The notes under the pieces were generated by a model, which had not been told where the DNA came from, did no database searches, and saw nothing but the letters and a program-made list of their open reading frames with translations. A stretch of DNA of 64,000 nt from Candidatus Zhuqueibacterota bacterium (lineage in GTDB: Bacteria > Zhuqueibacterota > Zhuqueibacteria > Oceanimicrobiales > Oceanimicrobiaceae), in NCBI GenBank assembly GCA_029261995.1, contig JAJDAF010000065.1, positions 1 to 64,000 of the forward strand, given 5' to 3'. The position numbers and the translations under genes are program-made. This document shows positions 54,681-63,107 of this stretch, in pieces. Position 1 is the stretch's first letter; each line of letters starts with the position of its first letter.

Positions 54681-55972
54681 GAGCCCGCCAGCGCCTCTCT
54701 GGGTGTTTCGGCCTCGGAGTTCAAGCTCCTGTCTTCACCGGCGACCTGCCCGATCAACTCAAGGTAGCGCCGAATGTGAGGCTCCTCCGACCAATTTTCT
54801 TGATATGCAGCATAGCCTCTTGCACCCAATTCATTGCGCAGTTTCGGGTCACTGTGCAGTTTCTTCATCCCCGCCAACAACTCTCGTGAATTCTCAAACA
54901 GGAAGCCGGCGGCGCTTCTCTCAATAAGTTCGGGCAAAGCACCAACCTTGTTGGCCAGCACGGGCGTTCCTTGCGCAAAAGCTTCAATTACGACCATCGC
55001 AAAAATTTCGTAGCACACAGAAGGGACAATTACAGCGCACGCCTGGCGATAATGGGTTTCCAGTTCGTCAGCCGTCAGCCTTCCCAGGAATTTGATATTC
55101 CTGGCATTTGCCGCCATTCGCCGCAGCTCTGGTTCAAAGTCGCCATCTCCGGCGACCAGCAGATCGTATTCCGGATTGTCCAAAAAGATGGGGAGCACGT
55201 CCTGCAAGCCCTTGATTTTTTCCAGGCGTCCTACAAAAAGAAAGCTCCCAAGAACGCCACGAGAATTTGATTCGGGTGAGGAGATCTTGTCAGCAGTGCG
55301 CGTCAGGAAATTAGGCAAATGCTCAATGCGGAAATCGAATCCCAGCTCATAATGTTTGTCCCTGGCAAAGAGGCTGGGAGCAAGAAAACAATCAACATGG
55401 GATAAGTACTTTTTCATAAGGTTGGTGTAGCGCCACCATTGTACGGGGCGGCCAGCCTGCAACTGGCAACGAAAACAGCTTTGCTCCAGACATAGTTCCT
55501 TGCTAAACTTCCACAACACATGGGTTGGGCATACGAGCCAATACTCATGCATTGTGTACAGCTTTACAGCACTGCCAAAGGCGAGCACATCCAAGCCGAT
55601 CAAGGAGATATTATGATAGTGGATAACATCGTATTCATTTCGCTCAACAAGGCTCTTAAGGTGATTGCTTTTTAGAAGACTTTTACCGGTCTGCTGCGTC
55701 AGGACCGGCGAGAGTGGCCCCGCCAGGCTCTTCAGTGCGAACACTCTGACATTTTCATGGTTCTCATAGTGCGTGTCGATCGGAGTACCTGAAAGGGTTT
55801 GGTGGGCATCCACGCAATGAACTACATCAACGCGATGACCACGGCTTGCGAGTTCATTGCTGAGCCGGTGAACAAAGATGCCGTCGCCGCCAAAATTGTA
55901 GGGTGGGTAGAAGGTCGTGACCATCAAGAAGTGCAAGGCATTTTCCTGCGTGTAGTTACTCGCCTTGCTCAT
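54677..55972 (-). CDS. Family 4 glycosyltransferase
   Basis: A 431-residue GT-B enzyme. FYPPYNFGGDGIFVHRLSNELASRG is cut here as FYPPYNFGGDGIFVHRL, the acceptor loop; FLFVGRLEKIKGLQDVLPIF begins the donor domain; VPSVCYEIFAMVVIEAFAQGTPVLA gives the EX7E-type region near residue 330 (motif core EIFAMVVIEA). A cluster CLEQSCFRCQL near residue 170 could bind a metal. Overlaps genes on both sides by 4 nt, between the ABC exporter and the deacetylase. Confidence 0.85.
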   Translation of the reverse strand: MSKASNYTQENALHFLMVTTFYPPYNFGGDGIFVHRLSNELASRGHRVDVVHCVDAHQTLSGTPIDTHYENHENVRVFALKSLAGPLSPVLTQQTGKSLLKSNHLKSLVERNEYDVIHYHNISLIGLDVLAFGSAVKLYTMHEYWLVCPTHVLWKFSKELCLEQSCFRCQLQAGRPVQWWRYTNLMKKYLSHVDCFLAPSLFARDKHYELGFDFRIEHLPNFLTRTADKISSPESNSRGVLGSFLFVGRLEKIKGLQDVLPIFLDNPEYDLLVAGDGDFEPELRRMAANARNIKFLGRLTADELETHYRQACAVIVPSVCYEIFAMVVIEAFAQGTPVLANKVGALPELIERSAAGFLFENSRELLAGMKKLHSDPKLRNELGARGYAAYQENWSEEPHIRRYLELIGQVAGEDRSLNSEAETPREALAGS

Positions 55973-57762
55973 TTTGCTGCTGCAAGCCGGACATATTCTC
56001 CTTCGGTTCCGGACAGGTACTGCTCGCTGCCCACCTGTTCGACAGAGCCATTTTTCAACACAACAATCTGGTCAGCGTTGCGGACTGTTGATAGACGGTG
56101 AGCAATTATTATCACTGTTCGATCACGGCTCAACTCGAGGATGGCATCATGAATCTGTTTTTCAGTGATGTTGTCGAGAGCGCTGGTCGCTTCGTCGAGA
56201 ATCAAGATTTCCGGGTCCCGCAGAATGGCCCGGGCGATAGAGATTCTCTGTTTTTGTCCTCCGGATAATCTCACTCCCCGGTCACCAAGAATTGTGTCAT
56301 AGCCATCAGGCAGGGCTTCTATAAATTGGTGCGCGCCAGCCTTTCTTGCCGCGGCCACTACGATGTTATCGAGAGGCATCTCATCAAGACCAAAAGCGAT
56401 GTTGGCCTTGACGGAGTCATGAAATATGAACGTGTCTTGACTGACAATCCCGATTTTCTTTCGGTACTCTGCTATTCTATGGCCCTGTAATGGTGTGCCA
56501 TCGACCAGGATTTCGCCAACTTGAGGATCATAGAATCTCATCAGCAAGTTGACAACGGTTGTTTTGCCTGCGCCGGAGCGGCCAACGATAGCGGTGGTTC
56601 TGCCTTTCGGAATAGAGAAGCTCGCATGTTTTAAGGCAATATCATTGTCATCGTGATAGGAGAAGCAGACATCGCTAAACCGAATCTCTTCGTTAAGTTC
56701 CGTGAATGGATTATGACCGTCTACAGGAAAAGGCTTGTCATCGGTGCGCAGGAGGGCATTGGCGTGTCGTAGCGCCGGCCATTCAGAAATAACGGCTGCT
56801 TGTGCGGCATTCAAGAAACGCGCAAGTGGCACGAGCCTGGTAATAACATAGAGAAACGGCAGCAGGTGTGCGATCATCTGTTTGCCATCTGCGCCATAGA
56901 GCTTCAGCGCTGCCATGAATAGAATTGCAATAGCCAGCGCGCCCAGTATGTCGGTCGTCCAGCCCATAATCGCGCCTCGAAAGCGAATTCTTGATTTGAG
57001 CTGTCTGGCTTCGTCAATAAGATGGCGAAGCTGTTTGCCAACTCGCTCTTCTCTTCCATAAGCCTTTATAAGTTCGATGCCGGCCAGCGACTCCTGGCTT
57101 TTACCGTTGATGGCCAGGCCGACCTGAGTGTTGCGTTCACTTGGCCCCGAGAGTCTCTTCAAATAGGCTGAACTTAGGAGGGCGTGGACCAGGCCCAGGC
57201 CGGCGGTGAGAAGTGCGAGCTGCCAGGAAAGAACATACAAAAGGACGCTCAGAGCCATCAGAGTCAGCAGGTTGGTCAGGCCGCCCGTTACTTCCAGCAT
57301 GATGCCGGCGACGCGGGATGGAAGGCCATTTGCTTGTTCCAAAAGCCGTCCCTGTTTCTGACGATGATGAAAACCCAGATCAACGGAAAACAAAACTTCC
57401 CAGGCGCGGTTCCTAAGATCTGCTTCAACCTTAGTGGATAGCCAGATGCTCAATTTCGTCGCAGCGGCAAGCATGGCATTCTTTAACAACATGGCCAGAA
57501 CCACAAAAGAGACAGCAATTAGAACCTGGCTTTCAAAGGAATGGCCCTCGCTGATTCCGTACAACCACTGCGTGAATTTATGTGAACCCTCGCCTGCGGT
57601 CACCCCCTGCAGTCGACCAAGCAGCGGAACAAGCATGCCGATGGAAATACCGTCAAATGCAGAACCTATTACTGAAAGCACGACAACTGCCAGAACGACA
57701 GCCCGGTGTGAGTTCGCAAGCTTTAGGAAGAAAATCGTCTCATCTGAAAACGGGCTACGCAT
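55969..57762 (-). CDS. ABC exporter, fused TMD-NBD (MsbA/PglK-like)
   Basis: A 597-residue half-transporter. About six transmembrane helices occupy residues 20-310. The nucleotide-binding domain follows with Walker A VGRSGAGKTTVV, signature LSGGQKQRISIARAIL, Walker B ILILDEATSALD and H-loop IIAHRLSTV; all look intact. It should dimerise and export an amphipathic substrate, as in MsbA lipid A flippase or PglK lipid-linked oligosaccharide flippase. As first gene of the 35-kb leftward run it probably flips the lipid-linked or lipopeptide product. AGGAAA precedes the ATG. No clear promoter was found in the gap to its right. Confidence 0.88.
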   Translation of the reverse strand: MRSPFSDETIFFLKLANSHRAVVLAVVVLSVIGSAFDGISIGMLVPLLGRLQGVTAGEGSHKFTQWLYGISEGHSFESQVLIAVSFVVLAMLLKNAMLAAATKLSIWLSTKVEADLRNRAWEVLFSVDLGFHHRQKQGRLLEQANGLPSRVAGIMLEVTGGLTNLLTLMALSVLLYVLSWQLALLTAGLGLVHALLSSAYLKRLSGPSERNTQVGLAINGKSQESLAGIELIKAYGREERVGKQLRHLIDEARQLKSRIRFRGAIMGWTTDILGALAIAILFMAALKLYGADGKQMIAHLLPFLYVITRLVPLARFLNAAQAAVISEWPALRHANALLRTDDKPFPVDGHNPFTELNEEIRFSDVCFSYHDDNDIALKHASFSIPKGRTTAIVGRSGAGKTTVVNLLMRFYDPQVGEILVDGTPLQGHRIAEYRKKIGIVSQDTFIFHDSVKANIAFGLDEMPLDNIVVAAARKAGAHQFIEALPDGYDTILGDRGVRLSGGQKQRISIARAILRDPEILILDEATSALDNITEKQIHDAILELSRDRTVIIIAHRLSTVRNADQIVVLKNGSVEQVGSEQYLSGTEGEYVRLAAAK

Positions 57763-57819
57763 ACATTTTCCTGGTCAAGTTTTGGTTGCGAGCTGGCGCC
57801 GAGCTACGGCATAGTATCT

Positions 57820-57999
57820 TCAATTACTACAAGCGATTGGGTCACATTGCGTATTGCGGGGCCCCCCTGATTCCGTTCCTATGACGTTGTTGGATTCTGC
57901 AACAAGCGCGGCGCTCCGGGAGCATCAAAACCGAAGCCGGCTCAGTTTGGGTTTTATGGTTCCCAATATGTGACGATGAAGGAGAGGGAGTTCTTATCT
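57820..57999 (+). pseudogene. Remnant of a GT2 gene 3' end
   Basis: From 57862 the DNA matches the end of the intact GT2 gene at 59145-60134. 57862-57925 (CCCCCCTGATTCCGTTC, then GGATTCTGCAACAAGCGC) matches about 59893-59954. 57926-57999 (TCAAAACCGAAGC, ATGTGACGATGAAG) matches about 60052-60126. Some 97 nt in between are missing and the frame is broken by a TGA right after LIPFL. Weaker protein-level similarity (YYKRLGHIAYCGAPLIPFL against MSRLQRLIYFGGSPLIPF) extends left to about 57820. It is a decayed paralogue. Confidence 0.7.
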
Positions 58000-58008
58000 T
58001 CCCGGCAT

Positions 58009-58105
58009 TCGAATTGTGGAGGTCGCAACCAGGCCTACGAAAGCGTCTATTTGATCGTTTTCGTTCCGCATAGATCCTTGTGTGCTTATACTTTTATGGT
58101 CATGG
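58009..58105 (+). promoter_or_regulatory. Conserved promoter-like element upstream of the GT2 unit, copy 2
   Basis: Partner of 19501-19596. The core GTTCCGCA-N6-TTGTGTGCTTATACT gives -35 TTCCGC (58064-58069), 17-nt spacer and -10 TATACT (58087-58092). A leader of about 145 nt would precede the GTG at 58243, similar in length to copy 1. It begins ten bases after the gene remnant. The remainder of the gap to 58242 holds nothing else I can name. Confidence 0.55.
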
Positions 58106-58242
58106 AGAAGTGGGGCTCAAACGGGTTCCACTTGCGGACTGTGCTATGCAGCGATTAAGAACACGCCTGACCGGACGAAATAGATGAGATAGGCTAACCG
58201 GCCAATCGCGTCGCTTCGGTGGAATGCTTTAGGAAACGCTCT

Positions 58243-59166
58243 GTGTTACCCATTTTTTCAATCATTGTCCCAAGTTATAATCGTCCAAATCAGCTACTGG
58301 TTTGCCTCGAGGCGTTGGCACGGTTGAGTTACCCGAAGGACCGCTTCGAAGTGATAGTGGTGGATGACGGCAGTGAACCGTCTCTGGAAAGAGTTGTGTC
58401 CGGATTTGACGAATCTCTAGATGCCCGCTGCCTGCGCCAGAGGAATTCAGGTCCGGCCGCGGCACGAAATCTGGGCGCACGTCATGCAAAAGGAGATATC
58501 CTGGCATTCACGGACGACGATTGTGCTCCGGAGCCCGGATGGCTCAACGCGATCGCCAAAAGGGTTTCGAACGGCAGCGAATGCCTGGTCGGCGGCAAGA
58601 CCGTAAACCGGCTGATGGACAATCCGTTTTCCGCGACCAGTCAGCTTATTCTGGACGTCGTCTACCAGCACTACAACGCCGATCCTGAGCGTGCGCGTTT
58701 TTTTGCCTCTAACAATCTGGCAATGCCAACCAGCCTGTTTCAGGAGAGCGGCGGATTCGATGTCGCATTTCGAACCTCCGAAGACCGCGAGTTCTGCGAC
58801 CGCTTCCTTTTTCGTGGGCTGCAGTTGGTTTACGAGCCCGACGCCGTGATTTCCCATGCCCACGATCTGACATTCCGGCAGTTTGTGGCGCAACATTTTA
58901 ATTATGGTAGGGGGGCACACCGATATCACGCCCTGCGCGCCTTGCGAGGTTCGGGCCAGTTTCGGACCGAACTCAAGTTCCATCTCAATCTGCGTAATTG
59001 GCTTTTGCTGCCATTTGTCAGGCCTGGTCGCCACACTGCAGGGCTCATGGCTGGGCTGATTTTGACTTGGCAGGCTGTCAATGCCGCCGGGTTTGCCTGG
59101 CAAGCACTTGTCTCCACTTTCACGAAGGTCAATAGAGAACTACCATGCCAAAGTCTGACAAGATAA
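58243..59166 (+). CDS. Family 2 glycosyltransferase
   Basis: A 307-residue GT2 enzyme: IFSIIVPSYNRPNQLLVCLEAL at the N-terminus (motif core VPSYNRP), VIVVDDGSEPSLE, FTDDDCAPEPGW (DxD) and RTSEDREFCDRF (catalytic ED). A C-terminal hydrophobic region suggests membrane association. I choose GTG at 58243 because AGGAAA lies 6 nt upstream; another GTG at 58219 is in frame. First gene of a rightward unit behind the conserved promoter-like element; overlaps the next GT2 by 22 nt. Confidence 0.85.
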   Translation: MLPIFSIIVPSYNRPNQLLVCLEALARLSYPKDRFEVIVVDDGSEPSLERVVSGFDESLDARCLRQRNSGPAAARNLGARHAKGDILAFTDDDCAPEPGWLNAIAKRVSNGSECLVGGKTVNRLMDNPFSATSQLILDVVYQHYNADPERARFFASNNLAMPTSLFQESGGFDVAFRTSEDREFCDRFLFRGLQLVYEPDAVISHAHDLTFRQFVAQHFNYGRGAHRYHALRALRGSGQFRTELKFHLNLRNWLLLPFVRPGRHTAGLMAGLILTWQAVNAAGFAWQALVSTFTKVNRELPCQSLTR

Positions 59167-60134
59167 CCGCTGAGACTCCGGAACTGTCGGTCGTGCTGGC
59201 CAGTCTGGATGGTTTCAAGAGCATTCGCAAGACCATCAAGGCACTGACAAATCAGACGCTGCGTGACGAGCTCGAGGTGGTCATTGTCGCAGCCAGGGAC
59301 AGCGACCTGCGGGAAGACCAGCCTGAATGGCGGCCATTTCGAGCAGTTCGCCTGGTTGCAGTTGACCGGATTGAATCCGTGGCAAAGGCGAACGCCGCCG
59401 GTGTTCGGGCCGCGAACGCGCCACTCGTGGCCTTAGCTGAGGACCATGCTTTCCCGGCTGTTGATTGGGCCGACGCCCTGATTCAGGCACACAAAAAAGA
59501 CTGGGCCGCGGTTGGCCCGGTGGTCCGCAACGCCAATCCGGGAACGGCCGTCAGTTGGGCTGATTTTCTTATCGGCTATGGCCCCTGGCTTGACCCCACG
59601 CCCGCTGGCCCGGTTGAATTTCTGCCGGGACACAACAGTTGCTACAAACGCGCTGTTCTCATGCAGCATGACAAAGAGCTGGAAGAGATGCTGGAAGCAG
59701 AGACCGTTTTGCATTGGCGCTTGCGCTCACTTGGCCACCAACTCTATCTCGAGCCGAAGGCTAAGCTCGCCCACACCAATTTTTCGCTGTTTTCGTCCTG
59801 GACACGCGCGCAGTACTACTGTGGCCGGGTGTTCGCCGGCACCCGCATTGTAAACATGTCGCGCCTGCAACGCCTGATCTATTTCGGCGGCTCCCCCCTG
59901 ATTCCGTTCGTCCGGCTGTTCCGGATTCTGCAACAGGCGCAGCGCTCGACGAGCCGTGAACTCAGAATGTCTCGGGTCGTGCCAGTCCTGCTACTCGGCT
60001 TGGTTCTTGATGGTATCGGACAAATGCTTGGCTATGCCATGGGGGCGGGGGCTTCAAAACAGAAGCTGGGTCACTATGAATTTCATCGTTTCAAACATGT
60101 GACGAAGAAAGACAGGAAGGCGTTGCTCTCCTGA
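59145..60134 (+). CDS. Family 2 glycosyltransferase
   Basis: A 329-residue GT2-like enzyme. ELSVVLASLDGFKSIRKTIKAL and VVIVAARDSD form the nucleotide half; VALAEDHAFPAVDW occupies the DxD position with an AEDH variant. EFLPGHNSCYKR follows. The C-terminus has hydrophobic stretches (PLIPFVRLFRIL and PVLLLGLVLDGIG). A decayed copy of its 3' end lies at 57820-57999, so this enzyme class was once present in tandem. ATG at 59145 overlaps the previous gene. Confidence 0.75.
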   Translation: MPKSDKITAETPELSVVLASLDGFKSIRKTIKALTNQTLRDELEVVIVAARDSDLREDQPEWRPFRAVRLVAVDRIESVAKANAAGVRAANAPLVALAEDHAFPAVDWADALIQAHKKDWAAVGPVVRNANPGTAVSWADFLIGYGPWLDPTPAGPVEFLPGHNSCYKRAVLMQHDKELEEMLEAETVLHWRLRSLGHQLYLEPKAKLAHTNFSLFSSWTRAQYYCGRVFAGTRIVNMSRLQRLIYFGGSPLIPFVRLFRILQQAQRSTSRELRMSRVVPVLLLGLVLDGIGQMLGYAMGAGASKQKLGHYEFHRFKHVTKKDRKALLS

Positions 60135-60258
60135 AACTTGGGATGCAAGACGGCGCCCGGTATCCAACCTACATGGAAGTTTGCTAAGAAATGTGGAAAC
60201 GTGCGCAATAAAATCTGCCTTGCGAGGCTCTTAATGAATGGAGAGTAGAAAGGTTATC

Positions 60259-61341
60259 ATGAAAATAGGAATCATCGGATGTGGCCGGGCCACCGAAACG
60301 CTACACCTTCCGGCTTTGAGCAGAATTGAGCAGGTGGAAGTCGTGGCGCTGGCCGACCCGGCGCATGATCGCCTGCAAAGTGTTGCGGACCGATTTAATG
60401 TCGCCGGCCGCTATAGCAGTCACGACGAACTGTTGCAGAAAGCAGATGTTGACGTCGTTGCAGTGTGCGTCCCGGTTCAGTTTCACGTGGCGGTTGCCCT
60501 GGATGCGCTGGACGCCGGCAAGCACGTTTTCATCGAAAAACCTCTGGCTTTGACCCTGGAAGACGCGGACCGACTCATCGAAAGAGCCAGTGGCAGCGAC
60601 CGGAAAATCATGGTCGGTTTCAATCTGAGGCAGCACCGGTTAATTCAGCAGGCCCGGAACCTGATTCAGGAGGGCTCGCTTGGCGCGTTGGAGGGGATAA
60701 GAAGCATCTGGACAAGCGCCATTCGCTATCGTCAGGAACTGCCTGCCTGGCGCAACAGCCGCGAACTGGGTGGCGGCGCTTTGTTTGAGATCAGCGTCCA
60801 CCATTTCGACCTCTGGCGCTTTCTTCTGGACAGCGAGATTGTTGACGTGTACGCCAGCAGCACACCCTCCAAGGGGCCGGAAGAGACGGTCACCGTGGCT
60901 GCGAAAATGAGCAACGGCACCGTGGCATCCGCTCTGTTCTCCGAGCACACCAGCGACAATAACGCGTTAGAAATATTTGGCCGGGGCGGGCGTCTGGCCA
61001 TCTCTCTCTACCGCTTCGATGGTCTGGAACAGTTCCCGATGCTGAGTACACCCGGTGGGCTTGGAGCACGCATCGGGGAGCTGATGAATCTGGCAAAGAC
61101 CCTGCCGCAGGGCATAGCCATCGCAAGGCAAGGAGGCGATTTCAAGATGTCCTACCATTCCGAGTGGCTGCACTTTGTCGATGCGATATCAAACGACTCG
61201 CCCGTCGTATGTTCACTCGAAGATGGCAAACGTGCGTTGGAAGCTGTGTTGGCGGCCGGCCTCTCAATCGAATGTGGTGTCCCCATAAAACTGGCTTCGT
61301 TGCGTTCCACCGAGGCACTGGAGACTTCGGTTGATGTCTAG
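60259..61341 (+). CDS. Gfo/Idh/MocA family oxidoreductase
   Basis: A 360-residue NAD(P)-dependent dehydrogenase. MKIGIIGCGRATETLHLPAL carries the Rossmann motif, VFIEKPLALTLEDAD the EKP motif with the catalytic lysine, and GGGALFEISVHHFDLWRF the C-terminal active-site HxxD. Enzymes of this type oxidise C3 or C4 hydroxyls of sugar nucleotides or inositol. ATG at 60259 is chosen because AAGG lies 7 nt upstream. Followed with overlap by a glycosyltransferase gene, so it may prepare a modified sugar donor. Confidence 0.85.
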   Translation: MKIGIIGCGRATETLHLPALSRIEQVEVVALADPAHDRLQSVADRFNVAGRYSSHDELLQKADVDVVAVCVPVQFHVAVALDALDAGKHVFIEKPLALTLEDADRLIERASGSDRKIMVGFNLRQHRLIQQARNLIQEGSLGALEGIRSIWTSAIRYRQELPAWRNSRELGGGALFEISVHHFDLWRFLLDSEIVDVYASSTPSKGPEETVTVAAKMSNGTVASALFSEHTSDNNALEIFGRGGRLAISLYRFDGLEQFPMLSTPGGLGARIGELMNLAKTLPQGIAIARQGGDFKMSYHSEWLHFVDAISNDSPVVCSLEDGKRALEAVLAAGLSIECGVPIKLASLRSTEALETSVDV

Positions 61342-62368
61342 CCACCTCAAAGATTTTGAGATGGTGGTGTGTTGCCGCCGGGTGCCCGCACGGCGCGACG
61401 AGCCGCATTTGGTGACACAGCATTTGCTGCACTCGGGCTACAAAGTCCACCAGGTTAATGACATTGGCGATGGCCTTAAGCGCAAGAGCGTGTTGTGGCT
61501 GCTCGGTAACGGCAACTGGTATCCTGGCGCACGAGCGCGGCTTCTGAGTCGCTCCGGAAACAGTCGGCCGTTTACCGTTTTGTGGCAGTACGAGCCATTG
61601 CCGCCAGCCAAAACCGCCAATCTGCCGTGGCCTGGACTGCACTGGCGGGAGCTGGCCCGGATCGTCCGCCGCGACCCTGGCGCGACGGATGTTTACACCA
61701 ATTTTCTGCGATTGAGGCAATTGGCTCGTGCGGGAATTCCGGACTTACTGGTGGTTTCGACTGAAGGTCGCCGTGAGTTTTTGGCCGAGCAGGGCATCTC
61801 CGCAGAGCGCGTGCCGCTCGGATACGCTGCGCAGGAACACGGCCAGGACCTGTGCCTGACCAGAGATATTCATGTGCTGTTCTTGGGCGACCTGGGTGTG
61901 CCGCGCCGCACAAGGCTGCTGCGCCGACTGCGCCGATCTGGTATTCAACCCATGGTGATGGGCAATTGGTCCGATCCTTCATGTTTCGGTGACAATCGCA
62001 CCCGGATTCTGAGTCGCACCAGGCTGCAGTTGAATATTCAGCGCTATCCGGGAGAGTTGTCCGGATATCGCTTGATTCTGGGGGCCATGCACGGGGTTTT
62101 GATGGTATCCGAGCCGATGCACCAACCTATGCCCTTTGTGCCGGGTGTCCACTATGTCGAATCGACAATCGAGGAGATGCCTGAGTTGATTCAGTATTAT
62201 CTGGACAACGAAGATGAGCGCGCCCGGCTCGTCGCCCAGGCCCAGGATTTGATTACCCGCGATGTAACCATGCGCCAGTCAGTTGCCCGGATCCTGGATC
62301 TCATTGACGTCCGGTTGGGTCTGAGACGAAATTCAAAGAGCAGGAGATTTGCAGATGTACAAGGATGA
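61334..62368 (+). CDS. Glycosyltransferase-like protein (GT-B, family 1/4 type)
   Basis: A 344-residue protein. Its first half is unusual, but DIHVLFLGDLGVPRRTRLLRRL begins a GT-B donor domain and ELSGYRLILGAMHGVLMVSE with FVPGVHYVE matches the Glycos_transf_1_2 type C-terminal region seen in spore-coat and DUF3880-like glycosyltransferases. A GLGxxR-like acceptor loop is not evident. The ATG at 61334 overlaps the preceding stop (ATGTCTAG), and the next gene overlaps its end by 14 nt. Confidence 0.65.
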   Translation: MSSHLKDFEMVVCCRRVPARRDEPHLVTQHLLHSGYKVHQVNDIGDGLKRKSVLWLLGNGNWYPGARARLLSRSGNSRPFTVLWQYEPLPPAKTANLPWPGLHWRELARIVRRDPGATDVYTNFLRLRQLARAGIPDLLVVSTEGRREFLAEQGISAERVPLGYAAQEHGQDLCLTRDIHVLFLGDLGVPRRTRLLRRLRRSGIQPMVMGNWSDPSCFGDNRTRILSRTRLQLNIQRYPGELSGYRLILGAMHGVLMVSEPMHQPMPFVPGVHYVESTIEEMPELIQYYLDNEDERARLVAQAQDLITRDVTMRQSVARILDLIDVRLGLRRNSKSRRFADVQG

Positions 62369-63005
62369 GAAGCCTCTGTTGATTTTGGGCACGGGCATCT
62401 TTGCCCAGGAAGTCGCCGATCTTGCGGAGGAAACACCTGGACTCAAGGTTGCCGGTTTCGTTGAGAACATGAACTCAGAGCGGTGCAACGAAACTTTGAG
62501 TGGATTTCGGATCTACTGGATAGATGAAATTGCCGACCTGACAGTCAGCCATAAGGCCATTTGCTCACTGGCAACGACGCATCGCAATCGATTCGTCGAG
62601 CAGGTGGCGGCGAAGGGGATGGCCTTTGCCACCTTGGTCCATCCGCGCGCCTGGTTATCAGCGACCAGCTCTCTCGGAGAAGGCAGCATGTTGAGCGTGG
62701 GCGCCATCGTGGCTGCGCACACCAGAATTGCAGCACACGTACGTCTCAACCGCGGCGTCCTGGTCGGCCACCACACGGAAATCGCGGATTACGTCACCGT
62801 GCAGCCAGGAGCCAATATCGCCGGCCTGTGCAATATCGGCGAGGGGGCCTACATCGGCATGGGCGCTATTATTCAGGATCGAATCAAGATCGGCGCGCAC
62901 TCGGTAGTGGGCAGCGGTGCCGTGGTGACGAAGGATGTGCCGGATAACGTGCAGGTGGTGGGCGTGCCTGCAAGAATTGTGAAAGAAAACATTGAAGGGC
63001 TGTGA
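62355..63005 (+). CDS. PglD/NeuD-like sugar O- or N-acyltransferase
   Basis: A 216-residue left-handed beta-helix acyltransferase. The N-terminal Rossmann-like part has LLILGTGIFAQEVADLAEE. Hexapeptide repeats follow from about residue 95: VGAIVAAHTRIAAHV, the catalytic-histidine region VLVGHHTEIADYV, and IGEGAYIGMGAIIQDRIKIG, ending VVGVPARIVKENI. PglD and NeuD acetylate UDP-aminosugars or sialic acid. ATG at 62355 has GGAG upstream and overlaps the previous gene. It likely acetylates a sugar of the glycan. Confidence 0.85.
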   Translation: MYKDEKPLLILGTGIFAQEVADLAEETPGLKVAGFVENMNSERCNETLSGFRIYWIDEIADLTVSHKAICSLATTHRNRFVEQVAAKGMAFATLVHPRAWLSATSSLGEGSMLSVGAIVAAHTRIAAHVRLNRGVLVGHHTEIADYVTVQPGANIAGLCNIGEGAYIGMGAIIQDRIKIGAHSVVGSGAVVTKDVPDNVQVVGVPARIVKENIEGL

Positions 63006-63107
63006 GAGAAGCAGCCGTCGAAGACCATGCCGGATTTTGACTCCTGTCATGGCGCAAATGAACTACAGGTTCAGGTTCCAGAACACCCTTAACTTTGCGA
63101 TACTATC

